Shown here: piece by piece, positions 1-9,321 of the stretch
Layout of the letters: each line of letters opens with the position of its first letter
Position numbering within the stretch: the stretch's first letter is position 1
Origin: Plantactinospora sp. BC1
GTDB taxonomy: Bacteria; Actinomycetota; Actinomycetes; Mycobacteriales; Micromonosporaceae
DNA: 64,000 bases
Assembly: GCF_003030345.1 (NCBI RefSeq)
Contig: NZ_CP028158.1
Coordinates: 434,001 to 498,000, forward strand
Reading direction: 5' to 3'
Position numbers and translations under genes: made by a program
Notes under the pieces: model-generated
What the model was told of the DNA's origin: nothing
The model's input: the letters and a program-made list of their open reading frames with translations, nothing else
Database searches by the model: none

Positions 1-381
1 GACCTGCGTCCCTTCGCGCGCTCCGGCGGAAAACTGCTGCTCCTGCACGGTGCTGCCGACGAGCTGGTGTCGCACCGCTCGACGAACGACTACTACCGGC
101 GGGTGCTCGGCACGGTAGGCACCCGGCAGACCCGGGAGTTCATGCGGTACTACCTGGTGCCAGGGGCGAACCACGCCAACGTCGGCGCGCCCGCGTTCGC
201 CGCCAACTGGGACTCGCTCTCCGCCCTGGAGCGCTGGGTCGAGGCAGGACGGCCGCCGGTCAGGCCGGTGGCCACCGACGCCAGGAGTGGCAGGACCCGC
301 CCGCTCTGCGAGTACCCGCGCTGGCCGAAGTACCGCTCGGGTGATCCCGACAGCGCCGAGAGCTTCGTGTGTGCGCGCTGA
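1..381 (+). CDS. Tannase/feruloyl esterase family protein, C-terminal end (5' truncated by window)
   Basis: The frame is open from base 1, so only the last 126 residues are present. It reads DLRPFARSGGKLLLLHGAADELVS, an alpha/beta-hydrolase segment carrying the catalytic Asp, then GANHANVG with the catalytic His, then LERWVEAGRPP near the end. That order is typical of the C-terminal third of tannase/feruloyl esterases, secreted serine hydrolases that cleave aromatic esters such as gallates and ferulates. The nucleophilic Ser and any signal peptide lie outside the window. The importer genes downstream would suit uptake of a released acid, but that link is inference. Confidence 0.75.
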   Translation, partial: DLRPFARSGGKLLLLHGAADELVSHRSTNDYYRRVLGTVGTRQTREFMRYYLVPGANHANVGAPAFAANWDSLSALERWVEAGRPPVRPVATDARSGRTRPLCEYPRWPKYRSGDPDSAESFVCAR

Positions 382-558
382 CGTCACCTCGGTGCCGTCA
401 GCCTGCCGGGGCGCAGCGACCAACCGCGGCACAGCGCCGCCCGAACCGTGTGACCGAGAAGGGACTGAGATGCCTCGACCGCCAGCGCAGCTCCCCGCCG
501 GAGGGAGGGCAGCCGGGATGACGACGGGCTCGGCCGCTCTAGCCAGGAGGGAAGCCGG

Positions 559-1323
559 GTGACGACGAGCGATCGGATGGCGCTGCGCACCCGGTCCCTG
601 ACGAAGGTGTTCCGCGGCTTCCGGGCGGTGGACTCGGTGGACCTCGAGGTTCGCGAGGGCAGTGTGCACGCGCTGGTGGGCCCGAACGGTGCCGGCAAGA
701 CCACGCTGTTCAACCTGCTGACCGGATTCGTCTCCCCGACGTCCGGCGCGATCACGGTCTTCGACGAGGACGTCACCGGCCAACAGCCCGAGCAGGTCGC
801 CCGCCGTGGCGTGGCCAGGTCGTTCCAGATCACCAGCCTCTTCGAGACACTGACGAGCCGGCAGCACGTGGAGCTGGCTCTCCAGGGGCTCACCAGCCAG
901 GGATTCCGGTTCTGGCGGTCGGAGAAGCTGCTCGGCAGGAACCGCGCCCGGGTGGACGAGCTGCTCGCGCAGGTGGGGCTGATGCCGCTGGCGGAGAAGC
1001 CGGTCGGGCTGCTCGCCTACGGGCAGAAGCGCGCGCTGGAACTGGCGCTGGTGCTGGCGCTGGATCCACGGGTGATGCTCCTCGACGAGCCGACGGCCGG
1101 GATGGGGATCGAGGACGTCGACCGGACCATCGAGCTGGTCCGCCGCCTCGCGGCCGGTCGCACGGTGGTGTTCGTGGACCACAACATGCACGTGGTCGGC
1201 AGCCTGGCCGACCGGGTGACGGTGTTGCAGCAGGGCCGAATCCTGGCCGAGGGCGGCTACGACGAGGTCCGCAACGACGAACGGGTGATCACCGCGTACC
1301 TGGGCGAGGCCGACCATGCTTGA
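559..1323 (+). CDS. livG: Branched-chain amino acid-type ABC transporter ATP-binding protein (LivG-like)
   Basis: A 254-residue ABC ATPase with Walker A GPNGAGKTT, the LivG-type signature LAYGQKRALEL, Walker B LLDEPTAGM and a switch His in VFVDHNMHVV. The GTG start follows a GGAGGGA ribosome site. The gene overlaps the next ATPase by 8 bases and opens a five-gene importer operon. LivG-family proteins are cytoplasmic and energise uptake of branched amino acids, amides, urea or short aromatic or aliphatic acids. The substrate cannot be read from this subunit. The gene is full length for the family. Confidence 0.93.
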   Translation: MTTSDRMALRTRSLTKVFRGFRAVDSVDLEVREGSVHALVGPNGAGKTTLFNLLTGFVSPTSGAITVFDEDVTGQQPEQVARRGVARSFQITSLFETLTSRQHVELALQGLTSQGFRFWRSEKLLGRNRARVDELLAQVGLMPLAEKPVGLLAYGQKRALELALVLALDPRVMLLDEPTAGMGIEDVDRTIELVRRLAAGRTVVFVDHNMHVVGSLADRVTVLQQGRILAEGGYDEVRNDERVITAYLGEADHA

Positions 1324-2008
1324 GGTGAACGGCCTGATGGCGTGGTACGGCGAGGCGCAGGCCCTGCACGGGGTGAGCGTACGGGTCGGAGAGGGCGAGG
1401 TCGTCACCCTGGTCGGGCGCAACGGCGCCGGAAAGACCACCCTGGTGCGGTGCCTGATCGGCCTGCACCGGCAGGTCGGCGGCAGCGTCTCCTTCCTCGG
1501 CCGCGACGTCACCCGCACGCCGGCCCACCAGCGGGCCCGCGCCGGGATGGGCTGGGTCCAGGACGACCGCGGCATCTACGCGAGCCTCAGCGTGGAGGAG
1601 AACCTGCTGCTTCCGCCCAGGGTCTCCGACCGGGCGTGGACGCTGGAGCGGGTCTACGAGACGTTCCCGGAACTCGCCGACCGCCGCAGGGCGCCCGGCA
1701 CCACGCTGTCGGGTGGGGAGCAGCAGATGCTGGCCATCGCCCGGGCGCTCCGGACCGGTGCCCGGCTGATGCTGATGGACGAACCCTCCGAGGGCCTGGC
1801 CCCGGTGGTCGTGGCCCGGATCGGGACGATCATCCGCCAGATCAAGGCCACCGGCGCCGGTGTGCTGCTCATCGAGCAGAACGTCAAGTTCGCCGCCACC
1901 GTGGCCGACCGGCACTACCTGCTCAGCCAGGGCCGCGTCGTCGAGACCCTCGACAACTCCGAATTCCGGCGGCGCGAGGGCGAACTCCTCACCCATCTCG
2001 GCATCTGA
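1316..2008 (+). CDS. livF: Branched-chain amino acid-type ABC transporter ATP-binding protein (LivF-like)
   Basis: A 230-residue second ATPase of the importer. Walker A is GRNGAGKTT, the signature is LSGGEQQMLAIARAL and Walker B is LMDEPSEGLAP, the EGLAP being characteristic of LivF. It overlaps the end of livG, so the two are probably translationally coupled and form the heterodimeric ATPase. The length is normal for LivF. Confidence 0.94.
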   Translation: MLEVNGLMAWYGEAQALHGVSVRVGEGEVVTLVGRNGAGKTTLVRCLIGLHRQVGGSVSFLGRDVTRTPAHQRARAGMGWVQDDRGIYASLSVEENLLLPPRVSDRAWTLERVYETFPELADRRRAPGTTLSGGEQQMLAIARALRTGARLMLMDEPSEGLAPVVVARIGTIIRQIKATGAGVLLIEQNVKFAATVADRHYLLSQGRVVETLDNSEFRRREGELLTHLGI

Positions 2009-2059
2009 CCGGTCGGCGAGACGACGCGACACATCCGATACGACACGAGGAGGACCACC

Positions 2060-3304
2060 ATGAGAAGCAAGCGGATTGGGGCCGGTGCCGCGGCGGTGAC
2101 AGGGGTACTGCTCCTCGGCGCCTGCGGTGCCGGCGGCCCCGGGGGGTCGGACGGCGATTTCACCGACGGCAAGCTGGTGCTCGCGGTACTCAACGACCAG
2201 TCCGGCATCTACAAGGACGCGTCGGGGCCGAACAGCGTCAAGGCGGTCAGGATGGCGGTGGCCGACTACCAGAAGAAGTACGGCGACAGGGCGGTCGTCG
2301 ACGAGATCGAGGTGACCTCGACCGACCACCAGAACAAGCCGGACATCGCCAACACCAAGGCGAAGGAGCTGTACGAGCGCGGGGGAGCGGACGTCATCCT
2401 CGACGTGCCGACCTCGTCGGCGGCGCTGGCCGTCGCCAACCAGGCGAAGAGCCACAAGAAGCTGTTCCTCGACGTCAGCGCGGCGACCACCGAACTGACC
2501 GGCGGGCAGTGCAACAAGTACACCTTCCAGTGGGCCTACAACACCTACATGCTCGCCAACGGCACCGGCACGACCGTCACCGAGAACGGCGGCAAGAACT
2601 GGCACATCATCTACCCGGACTACCAGTTCGGCCAGGACATGACCAAGTCCTTCACCGAGGCGATCAAGCGGGCCGGCGGCACCGTGCAGGGCACCATCCC
2701 GACGCCGTTCCCGAACGACAACTTCGCGACCTTCCTCACCAAGGCCGGCAGCACCAACCCCGACGTGATCGGCACGATGCAGGCCGGCGGTGACCTGATC
2801 AACGTGGTCAAGCAGTTCAACGAGTCGGGGCTGCGGGAGAGGGGCATCGACCTGGCCGTCGGGCTGATGCTGATCACCGACATCCACTCGCTCGGCGTCG
2901 ACCAGTTCGCCGGCACGATGTTCACCGACGCCTGGTACTGGAACATGGACGCCGAGTCGCGCGCCTGGGCGGACCGGTTCCGCGACGAGACCGGGACCCG
3001 GCCGACCTTCGAACACGCCGGCAACTATTCCGCGGCGCTGCAGTATCTGGAGGCGGTCCAGGAGGCCGGCACCGACGACGCCGACGCGGTCGTCGGCAAG
3101 CTCGAGGGCAGACGAGTCAACGACGTCTTCCTGCGCAACGGCGAGATCCGCGCCAAGGACCACCTGGTCACCCACGACGCCTACCTGGCCCGGGTCAAGA
3201 AGCCGTCGGAGGTGAAGGAGGACTGGGACTACGAGGAGATCGTCACCACGATCCCGGCGGCGAAGGCATTCCCTCCGGCCGAGGCGTCCAACTGCTCGCT
3301 CTGA
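2060..3304 (+). CDS. ABC transporter substrate-binding lipoprotein (Leu/Ile/Val-binding-protein type)
   Basis: A 414-residue periplasmic-binding-protein-fold lipoprotein. The N-terminus is MRSKRIGAG, then a hydrophobic stretch and the lipobox LLLGAC with the lipidated Cys at residue 22. The mature part has the type I binding-protein pattern (LVLAVLNDQSG, NQAKSHKKLFLDVSA, HIIYPDYQFGQDM). It sits between livF and the two permeases with an AGGAGG ribosome site, so it is the receptor of this importer. The family binds amino acids, amides and many small acids; the substrate here is unknown. Confidence 0.92.
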   Translation: MRSKRIGAGAAAVTGVLLLGACGAGGPGGSDGDFTDGKLVLAVLNDQSGIYKDASGPNSVKAVRMAVADYQKKYGDRAVVDEIEVTSTDHQNKPDIANTKAKELYERGGADVILDVPTSSAALAVANQAKSHKKLFLDVSAATTELTGGQCNKYTFQWAYNTYMLANGTGTTVTENGGKNWHIIYPDYQFGQDMTKSFTEAIKRAGGTVQGTIPTPFPNDNFATFLTKAGSTNPDVIGTMQAGGDLINVVKQFNESGLRERGIDLAVGLMLITDIHSLGVDQFAGTMFTDAWYWNMDAESRAWADRFRDETGTRPTFEHAGNYSAALQYLEAVQEAGTDDADAVVGKLEGRRVNDVFLRNGEIRAKDHLVTHDAYLARVKKPSEVKEDWDYEEIVTTIPAAKAFPPAEASNCSL

Positions 3305-3372
3305 GCGGTGGTCGGAGTCCGTAGTCCGCAGACACCCGTCGGCGCCCAGCGTGAGCCCCGGGAAAGGAACCC

Positions 3373-4245
3373 ATGAACGCAGTGCTGCAGTACGCCGTAC
3401 AGGGCCTGGCGGCCGGCAGCTTCTACGCGCTGGCCGCCCTGGGACTGGCGATCATCTTCGGCGTCCTGGGCGTGGTGAACTTCGCCCACGGCGCGTTCTA
3501 CATGCTCGGCGCGGTCGCCGCGGCCGTGCTGCTCGACACCCTCGGGCTCACGCTGTGGTGGGCGCTGCTGGCGGTACCGCTGCTGATGTTCGGCTTCGGC
3601 GTCGTGGTGGAGCGGCTGCTCGTGCAGTGGCTGCTCCGGCTCGACCCGCTCTACAACTTCCTGCTCACCTTCGGTCTCACGCTGGTCCTGGTGGAGGCCG
3701 TCAAGCAGCGGTACGGCGTCTCCGGGCTGCCGTACAAGCCTCCGGACGTACTGTCCGGACGCGTCGAGCTGGCCGGCGTCGTGCTGCCGCGCTACCAACT
3801 GTTCGTCTTCCTGTTCTCCGTGGCGATCTGTGTGCTCGTCTGGCTGCTGATGACGCGGACCAGGGTCGGCATGATCGTCCGGGCGGCGACCGAGAAGCCG
3901 GAGCTGGCCCGTGCCCTGGGCATCAACGTCGGCCGCTGGGTGACGCCGGTCTTCGGCTTCGGGGTCGCGCTCGCCGGGCTGGCCGGCGTGCTCGCCGCAC
4001 CGTTCCGGGCGATCACCGCCGACATGGGCAACAACTTCGCGATCATCCTGTTCGCGGTCGTGGTGATCGGGGGACTCGGGTCGATCGTCGGCGCCGTGGT
4101 CGCGGGTTTCATGGTGGGCCTGGTGGAGGCGTTCGGGCAGGCGTACGCCCCCACGTTCGCGCAGATCCTGATCTTCGTCCTGATGGCGGTGATCATCCTG
4201 GTCCGCCCCGCCGGGCTGTTCGGACGCAAGGAGGCGACGGCATGA
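3373..4245 (+). CDS. livH: Branched-chain amino acid-type ABC transporter permease (LivH-like)
   Basis: A 290-residue integral membrane protein with about eight hydrophobic helices and the LivH-type opening QGLAAGSFYALAALGLAIIFGVLGVVNFAHG. A GGAAAGGA ribosome site precedes the ATG. The stop overlaps the start of the next permease in an ATGA. It forms half of the transmembrane channel. Confidence 0.94.
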   Translation: MNAVLQYAVQGLAAGSFYALAALGLAIIFGVLGVVNFAHGAFYMLGAVAAAVLLDTLGLTLWWALLAVPLLMFGFGVVVERLLVQWLLRLDPLYNFLLTFGLTLVLVEAVKQRYGVSGLPYKPPDVLSGRVELAGVVLPRYQLFVFLFSVAICVLVWLLMTRTRVGMIVRAATEKPELARALGINVGRWVTPVFGFGVALAGLAGVLAAPFRAITADMGNNFAIILFAVVVIGGLGSIVGAVVAGFMVGLVEAFGQAYAPTFAQILIFVLMAVIILVRPAGLFGRKEATA

Positions 4246-5294
4246 CCCGGTCCGTGGTAACCGAGGCCCCGGTCACCGAGCCGCAGTCCGCCACCTCGGC
4301 GGGCAGCCCGAGACTGCGCTGGGTTCTGCTCGCCGTCGGCCTGGTGGCGGCGCTGGCGCTGCCGTGGTTCGTCTATCCGCCGGTGGCGATGGACATCGTC
4401 GCGATGGCGCTGTTCGCGATCGCCCTGGACATCCTGCTCGGCTACACCGGCCTGCTCTCCTTCGGACACGCGGCCTTCTGGGGCAGTTCGGCGTACGTGA
4501 CCAGCCTGATCGCGACGCACCACGGCGTGCCGTTCCCGGTGGCCGTCGTCGGCGGCGCGCTGTTCGCGATGATTCTCGCCCTCCCCGCCGGATATCTGTC
4601 GGTGCGCCGCTCCGGGATCTACTTCGCGATGGTGACCCTCGCCTTCGCCCAGATGGTCTACTTCATCGGGTACCAGTGGAGCGGCCTGACCGGCGGCGAG
4701 AACGGGCTGCAGGGCGTACCCCGGAATTTCTTCGGGATCGAGCTGGTGGAGACCGATTCGTTCTACTTCTACTACGCGGCCCTGCCGATCCTCCTGCTCG
4801 GCATGTGGGTGGCCTGGCGGATCGTGCACTCGCCGTTCGGCCGGGTCCTGGTGTCGATCCGCGACAACACCCAACGGGCCCGGGCGCTCGGTTACGAGGT
4901 GGAGAAATACAAGGTCATCGCCTTCGTGCTCTCCGCCGGACTGACCGGGCTGGCCGGCGGTGTCTTCGCCATCAACCACGGTTTCGTCGCGCTGACCGAA
5001 CTGCACTGGAGCACCTCCGGCGAGGTCGTGCTGATGACGGTGCTCGGCGGCATCGGCACGCTGTGGGGAGGAATCCTCGGCGCGTTCCTCTCCGTGATGC
5101 TCGCCGACTATCTCGCCTCGTCCGGCTTCGACGGTATCGATCTGGTCACCGGCTCGGTCTTCGTCCTCGTGGTGCTGCTGTTCCGGCGTGGGCTCTGGGG
5201 TACCGTTCGGTATCAATGGCTGGCCTGGCAGCAGCGCCGTACGTCGTCGCGCCGCACCTCGGCCGGTGCCGACCCGGCGGAGCGCGGGCCGTGA
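4242..5294 (+). CDS. livM: Branched-chain amino acid-type ABC transporter permease (LivM-like)
   Basis: A 350-residue membrane permease. A short polar N-terminus is followed by hydrophobic helices and the LivM hallmark GYTGLLSFGHAAFWG, then YQWSGLTGGENGLQGVP and the cytoplasmic coupling region VSIRDNTQRARALGYEVEKYK. The ATG overlaps the livH stop, so the two permeases are coupled. It is the last gene of the importer. Confidence 0.94.
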   Translation: MTRSVVTEAPVTEPQSATSAGSPRLRWVLLAVGLVAALALPWFVYPPVAMDIVAMALFAIALDILLGYTGLLSFGHAAFWGSSAYVTSLIATHHGVPFPVAVVGGALFAMILALPAGYLSVRRSGIYFAMVTLAFAQMVYFIGYQWSGLTGGENGLQGVPRNFFGIELVETDSFYFYYAALPILLLGMWVAWRIVHSPFGRVLVSIRDNTQRARALGYEVEKYKVIAFVLSAGLTGLAGGVFAINHGFVALTELHWSTSGEVVLMTVLGGIGTLWGGILGAFLSVMLADYLASSGFDGIDLVTGSVFVLVVLLFRRGLWGTVRYQWLAWQQRRTSSRRTSAGADPAERGP

Positions 5295-5395
5295 GCCGCT
5301 GCGGACGTCCCGCAGGGGTCACAGAGTTCGGCAAACCTCACGATGCGCGGGAACTGCACTTCGCGCAAGAGCAGATCAGGAGAGGGCACCTGTCG

Positions 5396-6076
5396 GTGAC
5401 TTCGCGGAGAATACTCGAGACCAAGTACCGGATCTCGGAAACGGCGATGGCCCTGTTCCTGGAGGAGGGGTACGCGAATGTGACCGTCGAAGCCGTTGCG
5501 GAGGCGTCGAGCGTGTCCCGCCGCACCGTCTTCCGGCACTTCGAAAGCAAGGACGAACTCGCGTTTCCGGACCACACCGAACGCATCAGGCTGGTCGAGC
5601 GATGCCTCCTGGAGTCGGCCCCCGACACGGATCCGGTGGAGGCCGTCATCGCGGCCACGGGCGAGTCGTTGCGTGACTTCCTCAGTCGTCCCGAACTCGT
5701 CCTCCGGCGATTCAAACTGACGCGTGTCGTGCCCGAGTTGCGCAAGCGGGAGGTCATCGAGCACGAGCGGTACGTGGCGCTCACCCGTTCGTTCCTGCGC
5801 GACCACCTCCCGGCCGACGCTCCGCCTTTCCAGTCGATGGCCCTGGCGGCGCTGATCGACGCGATCCACCGCTCCGCGCTCGGAAACTGGGTACGCACCG
5901 GCGGCGCGACCGACGCCGTCGCCGAGTTGGAGGCGGGCATGGAGTGGGTCCGTCGGCTCATGGTCCACCAGTCGACCTTCTCGGCCTCCCCGCTGCTCCT
6001 CGCGTTGCTCCCGGACACGCCGCAGACCCGTCGCGTCCTGACCTCACTGAAGGACGCGGCGGAGGAACTGTTCTAG
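5396..6076 (+). CDS. TetR-family transcriptional regulator
   Basis: A 226-residue regulator with an N-terminal TetR helix-turn-helix (YRISETAMALFLEEGYANVTVEAVAEASSVSRRTVFRHFESKDEL, about residues 10-55) and a helical ligand-binding C-terminal domain. The GTG at 5396 is chosen because CAGGAGAGG lies 11 bases upstream and the HTH starts at once; the frame stays open further upstream without a better start. It sits between the importer and the SDR-thiolase pair, so it probably represses one or both in response to a substrate or acyl-CoA. No operator palindrome was identified. Confidence 0.88.
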   Translation: MTSRRILETKYRISETAMALFLEEGYANVTVEAVAEASSVSRRTVFRHFESKDELAFPDHTERIRLVERCLLESAPDTDPVEAVIAATGESLRDFLSRPELVLRRFKLTRVVPELRKREVIEHERYVALTRSFLRDHLPADAPPFQSMALAALIDAIHRSALGNWVRTGGATDAVAELEAGMEWVRRLMVHQSTFSASPLLLALLPDTPQTRRVLTSLKDAAEELF

Positions 6077-6117
6077 TCATGGCGGACAGGAGGATCTAGT
6101 TATGGCGGACAGGAGGA
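6072..6117 (+). repeat. 23-bp tandem duplication carrying a duplicated ribosome site
   Basis: Two adjacent 23-bp copies (6072-6094 and 6095-6117) differ at one base, C versus T. Each contains TCTAGT, ATGGCGGAC and AGGAGGA. The first copy includes the TAG stop of the TetR gene. The second copy ends in the ribosome site used by the SDR gene at 6128. It looks like a slippage duplication of a stop and Shine-Dalgarno segment. Confidence 0.85.
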
Positions 6118-6127
6118 GGAGCCGGAG

Positions 6128-6865
6128 TTGCCGAACCTGACCTTCGACTTCGCGGGGAGAACCGCGATCGTGACCGGAGCGGCGCGCGGACTCGGGATCG
6201 AGTTCGCCCGCCTCTTCCACGAGTCCGGGGCGACGGTCTTCCTGGTCGACGCCGACGCCGAGGCGGTCGCGCTGGCGGCGGAGGAGCTGGGCGCCGTCGG
6301 CGTCGCTTGCGACGTCACCAGCACCGAGGCCGTCGAGGCCCTGGTGCGGAGGGTGGTCGCGGCCTCCGGTCGCCTGGACATCGTCGTCAACAACGCCGGC
6401 ATCCTCCGGGACCGTCGACTGTGGAAGCTCTCCGACCAGGACTGGGCCGAGGTGCTGGACGTCCACCTCGGCGGCACCTTCCGGCTGACCCGCGCCGCGG
6501 TTCCGGTGTTCCGGGAGCAGCGCTACGGCCGGGTCATCAACGTGACCTCGTACACGGGGCTGCGCGGCAACATCGGGCAGGCGAACTATGGCGCGGCCAA
6601 GGCCGGGATCATCGGCTTCACCAAGACCGCGGCCAAGGAACTCGCGACGTTCGGGGTCACCGTCAACGCCATCTCGCCCAACGCCGAGACACGGATGATC
6701 GACTCGATTCCCGCGGAGAAGCGTCAGGAACTCGCCGCCGCCATCCCACTCGGCCGGTTCGCGGCGCCGAGCGAAATGGCCACCACCACGGCTTTCCTCG
6801 CCTCCGAGGAGGCCGGTTACATCACCGGAGTCATCCTTCCGGTGGACGGGGGAATCTCGATATGA
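6128..6865 (+). CDS. Short-chain dehydrogenase/reductase (FabG-like)
   Basis: A 245-residue classical SDR: cofactor motif TGAARGLG near the N-terminus, VNNAG at about residue 90, the catalytic triad in NVTSYTGLRGNIGQANYGAAKAG (Ser, Tyr, Lys) and the C-terminal ITGVILPVDGG. A TTG start sits 7 bases after AGGAGGAG. The ATG of the thiolase overlaps its stop, so the two enzymes are co-translated. Together they suggest beta-oxidation-type steps, with oxidation of a 3-hydroxyacyl-CoA followed by thiolysis. A biosynthetic 3-ketoacyl reductase role is the alternative. Confidence 0.9.
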   Translation: MPNLTFDFAGRTAIVTGAARGLGIEFARLFHESGATVFLVDADAEAVALAAEELGAVGVACDVTSTEAVEALVRRVVAASGRLDIVVNNAGILRDRRLWKLSDQDWAEVLDVHLGGTFRLTRAAVPVFREQRYGRVINVTSYTGLRGNIGQANYGAAKAGIIGFTKTAAKELATFGVTVNAISPNAETRMIDSIPAEKRQELAAAIPLGRFAAPSEMATTTAFLASEEAGYITGVILPVDGGISI

Positions 6866-8046
6866 CCGGGCCGGATCAGCGGATAGTGATCGTCGACGGT
6901 GCCCGTACGCCGGTCGGCAGGTACGGCGGGGTGTTCAAGGACACCCCCGCGCACGAGTTGGGGGCCGTCGCCGCCAGGGCGGCGTTGACGCGCTCGGCGG
7001 TGCCGGCCGAGGCGGTCGAGGAGGTCGTGATGGGCTGCGTCGGCCAGGTCGGGCCGGACGCCTACAACGCGCGTCGGGTGGCCATCGCCGCCGGGCTTGC
7101 GCCGTCCACCCCCGCCTACACCGTCAACCGGCTGTGCGGGTCCGGACTCCAGGCCATCTGGTCGGCGGCGATGGAGATGCGCTGGAACGGCCTCGACTTC
7201 GCCCTCGCCGGCGGTGACGAATCCATGACCCGGATGCCCTTCTACGACTTCGGGGCGCGCGCCGGTTACCGACTCGGCGACCGAGTCCTGGTGGACGGCA
7301 CGGTTCTGATGCTCACCGATCCGTTCCAGCACATCCAGATGGGGATCACGGCGGAGAACGTGGCCGGCCGCTACCGGGTCTCCCGCGCCGACCAGGACGA
7401 GTTCGCCGCCGAGTCCCAACGTCGCGCCGCGACCCCGGCGGCCCGGGCGGCGTTCGCCGAGGAGATCGTTCCGGTCACCACCGGGGGACGCCACGGCGCC
7501 GAGGTGACGACCGACGAGCACCCGAGGCCCGACACGACCGTGGCGGCGCTGGCCCGCCTCCGCCCGGCCTTCAGGGAGGGCGGCACGGTCACCGCCGGCA
7601 ACGCCGCGGGCATCAACGACGGTGCCGCCGCCGTCGTGCTCGCCACCCGGTCCGCCGCCGCCGAACGTGGGCTGAAACCCCTGGTGGCCATCGAGGCGGT
7701 TGCCACCGGTGCGCTGGAGCCGGAGATCATGGGCTACGCCCCGGTGGTCGCGCTCCGCAAGCTTTTCGCGCAGACCGGCACGGCGCCCGACGACATCGAC
7801 GCCATCGAGTGCAACGAGGCGTTCGCGGCCCAGGCGGTCGCCGTGATCCGCGACGCCGACCTCGATCCGGACCGGGTCAACCCCTACGGCGGCGCCATCG
7901 CGCTCGGCCACCCTGTCGGCGCGACCGGCGCCATCCTCGCCCTTAGGCTGGCCAAACATCTGGTACGCAACGACCTGGAGCTCGGCGTCGTCACCATGTG
8001 CATCGGTGGCGGGCAGGCGCTGGCCGCGCTCTTCCGGCGGGTCTGA
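6862..8046 (+). CDS. Thiolase family protein (acetyl-CoA C-acyltransferase)
   Basis: A 394-residue thiolase with all catalytic loops: nucleophile Cys in LCGSGLQAI (about residue 93), NEAFAAQ, GHPVGATGA with the catalytic His, and the second Cys in CIGGGQ. The length is normal. It is coupled to the SDR by an ATGA overlap. It would cleave 3-ketoacyl-CoA, or condense two acetyl-CoA in reverse. The next gene is convergent. Confidence 0.93.
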   Translation: MTGPDQRIVIVDGARTPVGRYGGVFKDTPAHELGAVAARAALTRSAVPAEAVEEVVMGCVGQVGPDAYNARRVAIAAGLAPSTPAYTVNRLCGSGLQAIWSAAMEMRWNGLDFALAGGDESMTRMPFYDFGARAGYRLGDRVLVDGTVLMLTDPFQHIQMGITAENVAGRYRVSRADQDEFAAESQRRAATPAARAAFAEEIVPVTTGGRHGAEVTTDEHPRPDTTVAALARLRPAFREGGTVTAGNAAGINDGAAAVVLATRSAAAERGLKPLVAIEAVATGALEPEIMGYAPVVALRKLFAQTGTAPDDIDAIECNEAFAAQAVAVIRDADLDPDRVNPYGGAIALGHPVGATGAILALRLAKHLVRNDLELGVVTMCIGGGQALAALFRRV

Positions 8047-8096
8047 CCGGAGCAGGACGCGGTCCGTCGCGTTCTCGGTGCCGGGCCGGTGCCGGC

Positions 8097-9278
8097 TCAG
8101 CACCAGCCGTTGACCGGCCCGTTCACCCCGGTCCAGAGGTAGGCGTCGGAGACCCAGGCGCCGTCGCTGAGTCGGTTCCACAGCGATGTGGTGCCGTACC
8201 GGCCGGTGTGGGAGGTGCCGTTGGCGGAGCACGAGACGGTGACCGTGGCGCCGTCGCCCACCGATCCCAGCACCGAGTAGCCGGTGCCGGGCCCGGACCG
8301 CTTGGTCAGCGTGCCGCCGCCGTTGGCGTCGACCACCGCCTGGTTGAGGCCGAGCGCGCCGTGGTTGTAGAGGCCGCCTCCGACGCCAACCCAGGCCGAC
8401 CCGTGCCGGGCGCCGCCCTGGTACGCCCCGGCGCCGTTGACGAACTCCCACTTGCCGATGCCGTGGCCGGCGATTCCCACGTACGCGCTGTTCTGCCGCA
8501 GTCCGAAGTGCACGTGCCGACCGGTCGCCGCCCCGCCGCAGGTCACGTCGGTCCCCGTGTTGCCGAGGTACGTGCCCTGGCTGACGGCGGCGCCGTTGAC
8601 CGAGATGCTGCTCCACAGGTGATAGTAGTCGGTGGAGTAGCCCCGGTCGTGGATCACCCGGATCCACCCCGTGCACATGGTGTACGCCGTACCGGCCCGT
8701 GCCGCGCGGACCACCTGGTCACCGCCGGCCAGGTCGATGGAGCTGTACGGCGTCTCGTAGCCGCCCCAACCGTGCGGTCCGCTGGTCATCGTCCACGTCT
8801 GGCCGACCGCGAACGGCAGGGCCATCCCGGTCCGGTAGTCACCACCCGCGAACCTGGGGCTCGGGGTGCTGCCGAAGACGCTCTTCTCCTGGCTGTTCAC
8901 CACGGGCGACTCGGCGGCCAGCTCGGTGAACCCGGCTTCACCGTCGAAGCTCACCCGCCACGTCCCGGCCTCGGCCCGGGCGATGAAGATCGCGCCGGTC
9001 GGGTGGACGTCCCGCTCGTGGGAGGTGAGAGCCACGGCGGTGCCGAAGGCCCACTGGCCGTGCCGGCGGGTGACGGTCACGCGGGTCTCGGAAGCGTCGG
9101 TGTGCTCCGCCGCCGCCGTGGCGCTGACCTGCCCGCGCAGCTTGGCGGCCACGGCGTCCTCGACGCTCGCCCCCAGCGGGTCCGGTGCGGGTCCGGCGTG
9201 GGCGGCAGTGCCCGTGATCAGGAGATTCGCCGCCAGCAGGGCCGGGGCGACCGCGGTCCATCGTCCGATCTGCACCAC
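8097..9278 (-). CDS. Secreted LasA-like M23 metallopeptidase with a C-terminal SH3-type extension
   Basis: A 393-residue protein with a Sec-type signal peptide (hydrophobic core APALLAANLLITG, cleavage near AHA). The catalytic domain resembles staphylolysin LasA: GPHGWGGYETPYSSIDLAGG supplies the zinc ligands His and Asp in the LasA spacing, and GRHVHFGL supplies the HxH ligand; YYHLWS lies between. A region after about residue 290 (SGPGTGYSVLGSVGDGATVTVSC) looks like a bacterial SH3 fold that may bind cell wall. The family cleaves glycine-rich peptide links in cell walls or proteins. It is monocistronic with its own promoter and separates the catabolic genes from the NRPS block. The final residue is Cys, which is unusual. 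Confidence 0.87.
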   Translation of the reverse strand: MVQIGRWTAVAPALLAANLLITGTAAHAGPAPDPLGASVEDAVAAKLRGQVSATAAAEHTDASETRVTVTRRHGQWAFGTAVALTSHERDVHPTGAIFIARAEAGTWRVSFDGEAGFTELAAESPVVNSQEKSVFGSTPSPRFAGGDYRTGMALPFAVGQTWTMTSGPHGWGGYETPYSSIDLAGGDQVVRAARAGTAYTMCTGWIRVIHDRGYSTDYYHLWSSISVNGAAVSQGTYLGNTGTDVTCGGAATGRHVHFGLRQNSAYVGIAGHGIGKWEFVNGAGAYQGGARHGSAWVGVGGGLYNHGALGLNQAVVDANGGGTLTKRSGPGTGYSVLGSVGDGATVTVSCSANGTSHTGRYGTTSLWNRLSDGAWVSDAYLWTGVNGPVNGWC

Positions 9279-9321
9279 TGACGACCTCTTCCATCGAGGA
9301 ACATCGCTCTGGGTAGTGCTG

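Noticed and set aside
1289-3175. Long 628-codon minus-strand ORF opposite the importer genes
   Set aside because: High-GC mirror frame of livF and the binding protein; Val/Gly/Arg/Asp-rich with no motif. Many similar long shadows across the window were left out for the same reason.
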